Below, piece after piece: positions 57,943-64,000 of a stretch of 64,000 bases of DNA; position 1 is the stretch's first letter; the number at the start of each line of letters is the position of its first letter. The notes beneath the pieces are model-generated. The model worked only from the letters and a program-made list of their open reading frames with translations, did not search any database and was not told the origin of the DNA. Made by a program: the position numbers and the translations under genes. Source of the stretch: a virus; IMG/VR virus record IMGVR_UViG_3300042197_004429, positions 113,313 through 177,312 of that record; one strand, 5' to 3'.

Positions 57943-58962
57943 ATGTACGAAAACAATCTTCATGTTAATCCAAGCATTCGTAATTTTTGGAAGAATCTCA
58001 AAAAGAAAGATGGTGAGTTCCATGTTTTCAAAATGAACAGGAACATGGTTTTCTTTGGCGATGCTCTTTCAAAGAGTTCGTTTGAATATATCACAGAGCG
58101 AATGCAGAAGATTGGTCTTGATTATGATTTGATGAAGATTAACGAATCATTTATGAAGATCAATGTGATCGAACAGGATCATACGGATCGTTTGGTTGAA
58201 TTGGCAACCAAGGCTGTGAGCGAGGCTCTTGGTATTCCCGAAGATTTGCTTGAAGCAAGACTCAATGAGCAGGCTGATATTGAACTTAATGATTCAACTA
58301 AAAATCGTGATTTTGATTACGAATCTCTTGATCAAGACTTGAAGGATCAAATTCACAAGCGTGTTTTGCTCAACACTATTATTCAAGGTTCAAGTGTTCA
58401 TTCGTTTTATACCTTGCATCATTTTGTTAAAGATGAAATTAACGAAATAGATTCTTCATTGATTGAGTTGTACGATACTTTCGCTGCTGGTTCGGCCCGA
58501 TCATACTACAGTATCGACTATAGTGCTGTGGTGGCAAATGCAAGTATGGCCCAGACTGCTTCGCTCGGCAGCGTTAAGGTTGAATATGAAAATGAAAAGC
58601 CCAAGGTTATTGCGAATGCCAAAAGCCTTCCTGTGCTGTGCCAGGAACTTGTAAAAGGTGCAATGGAAACGATTTGTCTTCACGGATTGCAAAACATCAG
58701 CAAGGAAGATCTTGAAAAGATTTATTACTTTGCTGATGCCATTGAAGATGAACCACGTTACATTCAGATTGGCACAAAGGTTTGGCGTAACATTCTTGAA
58801 TTGAACAAGATCGTTCGTAAAGATAACGATATGTCAATTCCAGAATTGGTTATGAAGATCAGCATGATGAGTCCCAAAACCATCGAACTGTTCTTTGAAA
58901 AGTTGAACGAAGGTGAATTTGAGTCCCTTGTTGAAATGCTGGAGTTTAACGATGATGAGTGA
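57943..58962 (+). CDS. Hypothetical protein, 339 aa
   Basis: I do not recognise the family. It is mostly helical, with a central QGSSVHSFYTLHHFVKDEINEIDSSLIELYDTFAAGSARSYY segment and a low-charge Ser/Ala stretch that looks structurally important. It lies directly after rIIAB and may belong to their operon. Confidence 0.65.
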   Translation: MYENNLHVNPSIRNFWKNLKKKDGEFHVFKMNRNMVFFGDALSKSSFEYITERMQKIGLDYDLMKINESFMKINVIEQDHTDRLVELATKAVSEALGIPEDLLEARLNEQADIELNDSTKNRDFDYESLDQDLKDQIHKRVLLNTIIQGSSVHSFYTLHHFVKDEINEIDSSLIELYDTFAAGSARSYYSIDYSAVVANASMAQTASLGSVKVEYENEKPKVIANAKSLPVLCQELVKGAMETICLHGLQNISKEDLEKIYYFADAIEDEPRYIQIGTKVWRNILELNKIVRKDNDMSIPELVMKISMMSPKTIELFFEKLNEGEFESLVEMLEFNDDE

Positions 58963-59188
58963 TCATATAGTTTCTGTTGGGTGTCGAATGTGCAATAATG
59001 TTTATGACATTAAGTGTAATGAAAGTGATTTTAACAAATGGAAAAATCATGAAGGATACATCCAAGAGTTACTGCATTACCTGAGCAAACAAGAACGTGA
59101 ATTGTTAATTAGTGGCACTTGCGGCACCTGTTTTGATGAACTTTTTTCACCAGAAGAAGATGAAGATGATGACGACGACAATGGTTGA
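58952..59188 (+). CDS. Zinc-binding protein with acidic tail, 78 aa
   Basis: Two cysteine pairs (GCRMCN near residue 10 and GTCGTC near 55) form a likely zinc site. The C-terminus is a run of Glu/Asp (PEEDEDDDDDNG). It overlaps both neighbours. Confidence 0.55.
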   Translation: MMSDHIVSVGCRMCNNVYDIKCNESDFNKWKNHEGYIQELLHYLSKQERELLISGTCGTCFDELFSPEEDEDDDDDNG

Positions 59189-59597
59189 ACCAGCGGTTAA
59201 GATTTGGCACGAAGTTCGATTTCACCTGAGCAAAGGCCAACATTACAAATATTGGCAAGTCAAGACTAGAATCAAAGGCGTAAAGCAATATGGAGTTCGT
59301 TATTATAACCCTGCTGATCATGATTTGATTCTTGGTGATTGTGAACTTGTAAACGATCCCAAAACAGCCCAGCAGGTTTTTGAAACCCAAACAAGGGACG
59401 TTTGTGGATGGGTACGATGCCGAGAATTTTCAATTGCGAAGGCAGGCGAACACGATCTGGATAACCTGAAAATGGTTGTGTACGATCCGAAGATTCGAAC
59501 CTATTGGCATTACAAAAACGAAATCGACAATATTGATGGTGCCAAATTTGAAGAATTATTTACCGTAGGAAAGAGAGTATATTGTGGACGCTCTTAA
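59181..59597 (+). CDS. Conserved hypothetical protein, 138 aa
   Basis: ATG 59181; 59160 is an alternative. VRFHLSKGQHYKYWQVK, VRYYNPADHDLILGDCELVNDPKTAQQVFE and VCGWVRCREF form a beta-rich protein that looks like an uncharacterised jumbo-phage family. Function unknown. Confidence 0.55.
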   Translation: MVEPAVKIWHEVRFHLSKGQHYKYWQVKTRIKGVKQYGVRYYNPADHDLILGDCELVNDPKTAQQVFETQTRDVCGWVRCREFSIAKAGEHDLDNLKMVVYDPKIRTYWHYKNEIDNIDGAKFEELFTVGKRVYCGRS

Positions 59598-59769
59598 CGA
59601 TCTTATTGATGGATTTAAAATGGACCAAGGCTGGAACAATGATACGGTGTTGGATTTGTTAAAACGATTTTTGTGGGATCGTCAAGACAAGTGGTTAAAC
59701 CGCTCAATGCTCTCAGATATTGACAGCACTTTTAAGGAAGTGGCATCGTTAGAGAATCAGGACGAATGA
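59584..59769 (+). CDS. Hypothetical protein, 61 aa
   Basis: GTG start overlapping the previous gene by 14 nt. DALNDLIDGFKMDQGWNNDTVLDLLKRFLWDRQ. Its TGA overlaps the motif at 59768. Confidence 0.5.
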   Translation: MDALNDLIDGFKMDQGWNNDTVLDLLKRFLWDRQDKWLNRSMLSDIDSTFKEVASLENQDE

Positions 59770-59811
59770 TACCAACTAGAGCATCGTTCCCCCAACCACA
59801 AGGAAAACCAA

Positions 59812-60189
59812 ATGACCACTAAAAATCTCAATAAAACGAACAAGACTTTTGTACTAGAAGTTTTGAAGTACGGTCTTCGTGCAAATCAATATGAACTCAT
59901 TAGCACCAAAGATGTTGTTATAAAATACAACGGCGGTGAGAACTGGAACAGTGCTTATGTTGATGATTGGTACGATCTTTATGTGCCTGTAAAACTTCAT
60001 AAGCATAAGGTTGTAAACAAGGGCGACATGATTAAGGGCTCCCCGCCGTGTACGATCACCTTACATCATTTTAACAACTTGTTATCCGATTTGAAGAAAG
60101 CTCTGGATACTCATTTTAAGGTTTATGCTACACAACTATCTATCGGCAACAATATGCTGTATTTAGAATTTTGTGTGGACCCTCGTTGA
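59812..60189 (+). CDS. Hypothetical protein, 125 aa
   Basis: TFVLEVLKYGLRANQYELISTKDVVIKYNGGENWNSAYVDDWYDLYVP. Leader shares CATCGTTCCC and AAGGAAAA with the next gene. Its TGA overlaps the motif at 60188. Unrecognised. Confidence 0.55.
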   Translation: MTTKNLNKTNKTFVLEVLKYGLRANQYELISTKDVVIKYNGGENWNSAYVDDWYDLYVPVKLHKHKVVNKGDMIKGSPPCTITLHHFNNLLSDLKKALDTHFKVYATQLSIGNNMLYLEFCVDPR

Positions 60190-60231
60190 TACCAACTAGA
60201 ACATCGTTCCCCCAACCAAAGGAAAACTGAA

Positions 60232-60651
60232 ATGAGCAATCGTCAATGCTTTGTGACATCTAGCGAAGGAATCGAATTAGCGATTCCTCAATCAATGGTT
60301 GATGATTTGGTTATGAAGGTGGTGGATGAAGCCTATGATAAAAACATGGTTCTGAGTAACGGCACCTACGCTAAACGATTTCAAATATGGACCGTTGATG
60401 GAAAAATCACTATTGGTAGTGAACTTATTGATACGATGCTTCTTTCTCCCGAAAAAGTTGATTATTTATTGCCCATTGTTGCTTTGTGGGAAGAAAACGG
60501 GAATGATCACGCAATTATTATACTCCACTCGGAGATTTTAGAAAATCCTAAATTTATGGACGATCCACAAATTGTTAGGTTGGTAAAACAAGCACCAAAT
60601 GTGACTAAAGATAATTTACTTAAAGTACTTCAACAAAAACTCAAAGGATGA
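60232..60651 (+). CDS. Hypothetical protein, 139 aa
   Basis: GIELAIPQSMVDDLVMKVVDEAYDKN, then LPIVALWEENGNDHAIIILHSEILENPKFMDDPQIVR. Mixed alpha/beta. Unrecognised. Confidence 0.55.
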   Translation: MSNRQCFVTSSEGIELAIPQSMVDDLVMKVVDEAYDKNMVLSNGTYAKRFQIWTVDGKITIGSELIDTMLLSPEKVDYLLPIVALWEENGNDHAIIILHSEILENPKFMDDPQIVRLVKQAPNVTKDNLLKVLQQKLKG

Positions 60652-60705
60652 CCACTCACTCGATACCAACTAGCACCCTGTCCCCAAACCTTAAAGGAAA
60701 AAGAA

Positions 60706-60963
60706 ATGATTAAGCCTGCAAGTGAAGTGCGAAATGAAATGATGCAAACTGAGACTTATAGGACTAATGTTCAAGAAGCAGTGGGGTATGTCGTGCAATC
60801 TATTGAAAGTGCAAAATCTATGGGACGCACACACACCTGCTTTAGTGTCAGACCTGCTTATCAGCAAGAGATAAAGCGAATGTTCTTGAATCAAGGATAC
60901 TCGTTCAAGCCAACTGGATATTCTGGCGGCGTTTGGCAACTCAGTGAAGATATTTGTTGGTGA
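60706..60963 (+). CDS. Duplicated phage protein, 85 aa (copy 2)
   Basis: Near-identical to 48367-48624; the changes are mostly in residues 16-39. Both its leader and its stop carry the recurrent motif (60662 and 60962). Confidence 0.65.
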   Translation: MIKPASEVRNEMMQTETYRTNVQEAVGYVVQSIESAKSMGRTHTCFSVRPAYQQEIKRMFLNQGYSFKPTGYSGGVWQLSEDICW

Positions 60964-60998
60964 TACCAACTAGAAATGTCGGAGGAAAATTCAAACTC

Positions 60999-61328
60999 AT
61001 GAATGCCCAACAAAAAATTAATCTGCAAGTGAAAACTCAAAAGTTTGTTAGCGCACTTTATGTGTTTAGCAACTTTCACTACATCAGACAAGAGATTGGA
61101 AATTGTTTTCCAGATGAAAACTTTGAATCCAATTACGCAAGAAGCGAAGTAATTAAAAAACAGTTCATGGTAACTCCAGAACATTTGATGTATTTGCTTA
61201 ATCAATTTGTTGCTGAAGGCCGTTTTGTGCCTGATACAACTCCTTGGAACGACGCTCAATTTGTTATTGAAAAGTTAAAAAGCATACAAGATTTAGACCC
61301 AAACATTCTTGTTGATTTGGAAAATTAA
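60999..61328 (+). CDS. Hypothetical protein, 109 aa
   Basis: ATG 60999, 26 bp after a motif. Helical (NLQVKTQKFVSALYVFSNFHYIRQEIGNCF). Unrecognised. Confidence 0.5.
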   Translation: MNAQQKINLQVKTQKFVSALYVFSNFHYIRQEIGNCFPDENFESNYARSEVIKKQFMVTPEHLMYLLNQFVAEGRFVPDTTPWNDAQFVIEKLKSIQDLDPNILVDLEN

Positions 61329-61344
61329 TTGAGGATAAAACAAA

Positions 61345-62073
61345 ATGAACATGGCTACAAAAACTAATTCAAAGTTCCCGACTAAGCAAATCCAGTGTGT
61401 GGCTTTGCATGATTTATTTGACGAAAATACACTTGAGGCCGTTACGCTCAAGTTGATGGAAGAATATCCCGATTCGATGCAGGAAGTAAGGGACGAACGC
61501 ATCTGGTCTGCAAAGGGTTTTCTTCGGTTCATCAATCACTGGATTAACTCTGATTATTACCATCTGCAAGACAGTTCTTTTGTTTATATTGAAACACTTC
61601 GGACATCAGGATGGCGTATTAGTGACGAACGGCTATATAGTCGTGAATTGTTAGAGCGAATGGATGCCAATGAACTTCAGCAAGAAATTGAAGATTATAA
61701 GGCTATCTGCAAGACTAAAGACTTTTTGTTGAATCATCCCGATTGTTTTGTTTATAATGACTTGTTTTCTAGTAGTAAACCCAACCCTGAGTTGCTTTAC
61801 AATATTGATGTTGTTTCGATTGATGACATTTGCAAATTTGAATGGAATGTTGCTTTTGAGGAACATTTAGACGGCCACAATTTGCTCTTGGGAGCAGATC
61901 GAGTCATTCATTATTTGGAAGATTGGATCAAATGGAATGGCGAAGGTGATCAAGACGAATACGTGATCAACTTCAGAAAAACAATCAAAAAGTTGAAGAA
62001 AAACCCCAAAGTTTTTGTGATTATCAAAGATGATTGGCAAAAACCAAACGATCCGTATTGGGATTGGACTTGA
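61345..62073 (+). CDS. Hypothetical protein, 242 aa
   Basis: QCVALHDLFDENTLEAVTLKLMEEYPDS, then ELQQEIEDYKAICKTKDFLLNHPDC. Acidic, helical, Trp-rich near the end (KWNGEG, WQKPNDPYWDWT). Its TGA overlaps the motif at 62072. Unrecognised. Confidence 0.6.
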   Translation: MNMATKTNSKFPTKQIQCVALHDLFDENTLEAVTLKLMEEYPDSMQEVRDERIWSAKGFLRFINHWINSDYYHLQDSSFVYIETLRTSGWRISDERLYSRELLERMDANELQQEIEDYKAICKTKDFLLNHPDCFVYNDLFSSSKPNPELLYNIDVVSIDDICKFEWNVAFEEHLDGHNLLLGADRVIHYLEDWIKWNGEGDQDEYVINFRKTIKKLKKNPKVFVIIKDDWQKPNDPYWDWT

Positions 62074-62130
62074 TACCAACTAGAACCCTGTCCCCAAACC
62101 TTAGTGGAAAGAAATAACAGGAGAATAATA

Positions 62131-62793
62131 ATGAAAATTGAACACATTTTTGATTTATATGAAAACAACAACTTAAGAAAACTTGTTGTTGATATACTAA
62201 CAAATAAAAAGCAGATTTCGGAATTGAAGAGCCTTATTAGTCCAAACTGCGACTATGAATTTTTGGACGGCATTGAAAACAAAGCAATTGACGCTTCTTA
62301 TCTGAAAAAGGTAAATAAGTCTAATTTAATTAGATTTATTAACGACGCCGCTGATAAAACGGGTCAAGATATGCCACATAAAAATATCCAAAGATTCCTT
62401 AGTAACGAAAACTATGTGTATATGTATATGTTTAGATGGAAAGGCGCATTATCTCCAAAAGAATACAAAAAACACAATAAGATTAAACTCAAGTTTGCAG
62501 ATATAATTGAAATTTATGATGAAAATAATTCTTTTAGTGCTTTTAGTAGTGCATCGGAGGTTTTCATGCTTGATGGCGGAGCCTATAGATTACACGAAGC
62601 CATTAATCTAGCCAAAGAATTGGGAGTTAAATTAACGCCTGCTAATCTACAGATTTTATTGAGTGATATCTCAATCGAAGATTATTTTGATAAATTGAAG
62701 AAAAATAAAGCTTATAAAAGAAAACTTTTGAAAGACCTTCTTGTTGTGTTTCCTAATTGGAATTTGAATGGAATTGAAAAGTTGGCTGTGTGA
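62131..62793 (+). CDS. Hypothetical protein, 220 aa
   Basis: ATG 62131 after AGGAG. Lys-rich, helical (NLRKLVVDILTNKKQISELKSLI; KKNKAYKRKLLKDLLVVFPNW). Unrecognised. Confidence 0.55.
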   Translation: MKIEHIFDLYENNNLRKLVVDILTNKKQISELKSLISPNCDYEFLDGIENKAIDASYLKKVNKSNLIRFINDAADKTGQDMPHKNIQRFLSNENYVYMYMFRWKGALSPKEYKKHNKIKLKFADIIEIYDENNSFSAFSSASEVFMLDGGAYRLHEAINLAKELGVKLTPANLQILLSDISIEDYFDKLKKNKAYKRKLLKDLLVVFPNWNLNGIEKLAV

Positions 62794-62867
62794 TCTGATT
62801 AGTGATACCAACTAAAGCATCGTTCCCTTAATTAAAAGAAAGAAAGTTAAAATGACCACCAAAACCG

Positions 62868-63224
62868 ATGATCGTCAACGCTCTCAAGAAAGACCTTGTT
62901 CTTCTTAATAAGCAAAAGAAGGCCACCGAAGATTATATTAAGGTCGGTTGCGGTCAGTTTCTCAATGTTGGAAATGACCAATGGTGCGGAAATTATAAAG
63001 AGGTTCTTAGACTTTACAAAGATATGATTAAATTTGCCAATAAGGCAATCGAAAAGTTAAATAACACCAACGATGAATACCTTTTCGACAAGATTTATGA
63101 TGTTTTTGAAAAAATTGCAGACGCTAGTGAGGCGAATGTCTTCCTTGAGGGCGAAAAATGGGCCTACGAGGAAAATCACCAGTTTCATCACAGTTTGTTT
63201 CCCAATTTCGTCAAGTTGGTCTAA
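62868..63224 (+). CDS. Hypothetical protein, 118 aa
   Basis: ATG 62868. KKQKKATEDY-like start replaced by KKDLVLLNKQKKATEDYIKVGCGQFLNVGNDQWCGNYKEVLRLY. The expected start by analogy to neighbours, ATG 62852 (MTTKTDD), is in another frame and stops after 18 codons, so a frameshift or leader peptide is possible. Confidence 0.5.
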   Translation: MIVNALKKDLVLLNKQKKATEDYIKVGCGQFLNVGNDQWCGNYKEVLRLYKDMIKFANKAIEKLNNTNDEYLFDKIYDVFEKIADASEANVFLEGEKWAYEENHQFHHSLFPNFVKLV

Positions 63225-63263
63225 TTGTTTAATAGTCCCCTCAAACCTAAAAGGAAAAAAGAA

Positions 63264-63593
63264 ATGAGTACTAAAATTGATATTAGTTCGCTTGATGATG
63301 CCACCAAAGCAAAGATTGAGCAATATCATAAAAGATGCGAAGAATTAGATAGTGTGGTTGAAAAGCCAATTACCCTTAATTATAAGGTTGGTGTTGTTTG
63401 GGATAGTCTTGAACCATCTGCTGTTGATGTGGGGTCAGAAAGTGATCTTTATGACCAAATTAATAAAGCACAAAAAGAATATCTTAAAGAAATTAAAAAA
63501 GAAGCAAAAGAAATTGTCAAATTCTCAGACGAAGTTGCTGATAAACTTGGTGTAGACAGAATGGAGTTTTGGGATCAATACTTTTTGGCTTGA
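63264..63593 (+). CDS. Hypothetical protein, 109 aa
   Basis: ATG 63264 after AAGGAAAA. Helical, Lys/Glu-rich, ending DKLGVDRMEFWDQYFLA, similar to the end of 45150-45506. Unrecognised. Confidence 0.5.
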   Translation: MSTKIDISSLDDATKAKIEQYHKRCEELDSVVEKPITLNYKVGVVWDSLEPSAVDVGSESDLYDQINKAQKEYLKEIKKEAKEIVKFSDEVADKLGVDRMEFWDQYFLA

Positions 63594-63616
63594 CCGCTTT
63601 TTAAGGAACGGAAATA

Positions 63617-63760
63617 ATGAATGATCTTAAATTCGCCGTCGATTTCATGTCTTCTATTAAAGAAGCCGCAATCAAAGATTTAAAAAGTATCGAAGAATTT
63701 GAAGATAATTGGTCGCTTTGTTCGAATTGGTTGTATGGTCTGTTGATCTTCCAGATTTGA
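63617..63760 (+). CDS. Short protein, 47 aa, possibly the 5' part of a shifted gene
   Basis: AAGGAACGG site. MNDLKFAVDFMSSIKEAAIK, then EEFEDNWSLCSNWLYGLLIFQI. The C-terminal half overlaps the next frame, which continues as a plausible protein, so a frameshift may join them. Confidence 0.4.
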   Translation: MNDLKFAVDFMSSIKEAAIKDLKSIEEFEDNWSLCSNWLYGLLIFQI

Positions 63761-63951
63761 GTAGTTTAATAAGGGGACTCAAAAGCTCCTTGGAAGAACT
63801 AAAGAATGATCCAATCAACACACTTTTACAAGATTCCCCAAATGCAGACGAGGGTACTTTTAATTTCTATTTTGTAGTTGGAAACTGTCTTGGTGAAGTT
63901 TTTGAGCAAATTATTCAAAAGCAACTTATTAATAGCATGAGGTACAAATGA
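63709..63951 (+). CDS. Hypothetical protein, 80 aa or 3' part of a shifted gene
   Basis: From TTG 63709, with no good ribosome site. DLPDLSSLIRGLKSSLEELKNDPINTLLQDSPNADEGTFNFYFVVGN looks coding. See the preceding entry. 4-nt overlap with the last gene. Confidence 0.4.
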   Translation: MVALFELVVWSVDLPDLSSLIRGLKSSLEELKNDPINTLLQDSPNADEGTFNFYFVVGNCLGEVFEQIIQKQLINSMRYK

Positions 63952-64000
63952 ACTGGACTTTTGTTGTGGTTCGTGATAATAGTGTTGAGCAGACTAAAAG
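63948..64000 (+). CDS. Hypothetical protein, 3'-truncated by window end
   Basis: ATG 63948 overlaps the previous stop (ATGA). Visible start: MNWTFVVVRDNSVEQTK. Too short to classify. Confidence 0.4.
   Translation, partial: MNWTFVVVRDNSVEQTK

Larger units (their letters stand above)
12514..62815 (+). repeat. Dispersed 12-bp motif RATACYAACTAR (about 27 intergenic or gene-end copies)
   Basis: Copies start at 12514, 14955, 16889, 28499, 29004, 31148, 35017, 35765, 36649, 39012, 42610, 46206, 47741, 48623, 50791, 53246, 53580, 53880, 54090, 54334, 57818, 59768, 60188, 60662, 60962, 62072 and 62804. Weaker versions are at 20233 and 40880. All are on the + strand, and I saw no reverse-complement copy. 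Most overlap or supply the stop codon of the upstream gene and lie roughly 10-50 bp before the next start. Several 3' flanks share CATCGTTCCC or CCCTGTCCCC. Five more lie inside genes (24485, 44102, 44899 as a variant, 48245, 56307). Confidence 0.9.

Noticed and set aside
1-64000. Bacterial chromosome origin (for example a planctomycete, from csrA, mscL, DUF6717-like and ARC-like genes)
   Set aside because: rIIA/rIIB, two RNA ligases, DNA ligase, tRNA cluster, dense small unknown genes and lack of core cellular genes fit a large phage much better, though a prophage or phage-plasmid is not excluded.

Overview
The window looks like part of the genome of a large tailed bacteriophage (jumbo or huge class, Caudoviricetes). 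It is AT-rich, and almost all of it from 12.5 kb onward is on the + strand, with short, tightly packed, often 4-nt-overlapping genes. Phage-type genes include rIIA- and rIIB-like proteins, T4 Rnl1-like and DraRnl-like RNA ligases, an ATP-dependent DNA ligase, a UV-damage endonuclease, an HNH endonuclease, a divergent sigma factor and tRNA genes. No rRNA or ribosomal protein gene is present, and no capsid, portal, terminase or polymerase gene is recognised. The host cannot be named from this sequence.

Layout. (1) 1-12.2 kb is an accessory block on mixed strands. It holds the end of a glycosyltransferase-like gene; two copies of a divergent carbamoyltransferase / radical-SAM gene pair; a GlsB-type membrane protein; a frameshifted DUF6717-like gene; an ARC/Mpa-like AAA ATPase; a DNA methyltransferase; an HNH nuclease; and two - strand genes (amidohydrolase-like and glycosyltransferase-like). 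(2) 12.5-32.4 kb carries larger + strand genes: a GHKL ATPase/zinc-protease fusion, a sigma factor, RuvB-like and other AAA+ ATPases, Rnl1, CsrA, a macro-like protein, MscL, Rnl5, a phosphoesterase, a DnaQ-like exonuclease, a NYN nuclease, a SNF2 helicase and UvdE. (3) 32.4-51.9 kb is mostly small unknown genes, with a DNA ligase, a TilS-like enzyme, a tRNA(CAU) interrupted by a group I intron, and a deaminase-like gene. (4) 51.9-54.2 kb holds tRNA-Gly(UCC), tRNA-Arg(UCU), a lone - strand gene, a mosaic of duplicated fragments and a structured-RNA candidate. (5) 54.3-64 kb holds rIIA, an rIIB-PcfJ fusion and more small unknown genes.

The most striking unexplained signal is a 12-bp, strand-specific sequence, consensus RATACYAACTAR. 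It recurs about 27 times between 12.5 and 62.8 kb, nearly always at the stop codon of one gene and roughly 10-50 bp before the next start. It is absent from the first 12.5 kb. A phage-encoded sigma-like protein sits among the first copies, so these may be promoters of a phage-specific regulon; RNA processing or a repressor-binding array are alternatives.

A second theme is tRNA and RNA maintenance. A tRNA(CAU) with a compact, apparently complete group I intron lies about 700 bp downstream of a minimal TilS-like protein, the enzyme family that converts CAU tRNA to isoleucine specificity. Two RNA ligases could repair cleaved tRNAs. The duplicated carbamoyltransferase/radical-SAM module is a candidate modification pathway of unknown substrate.
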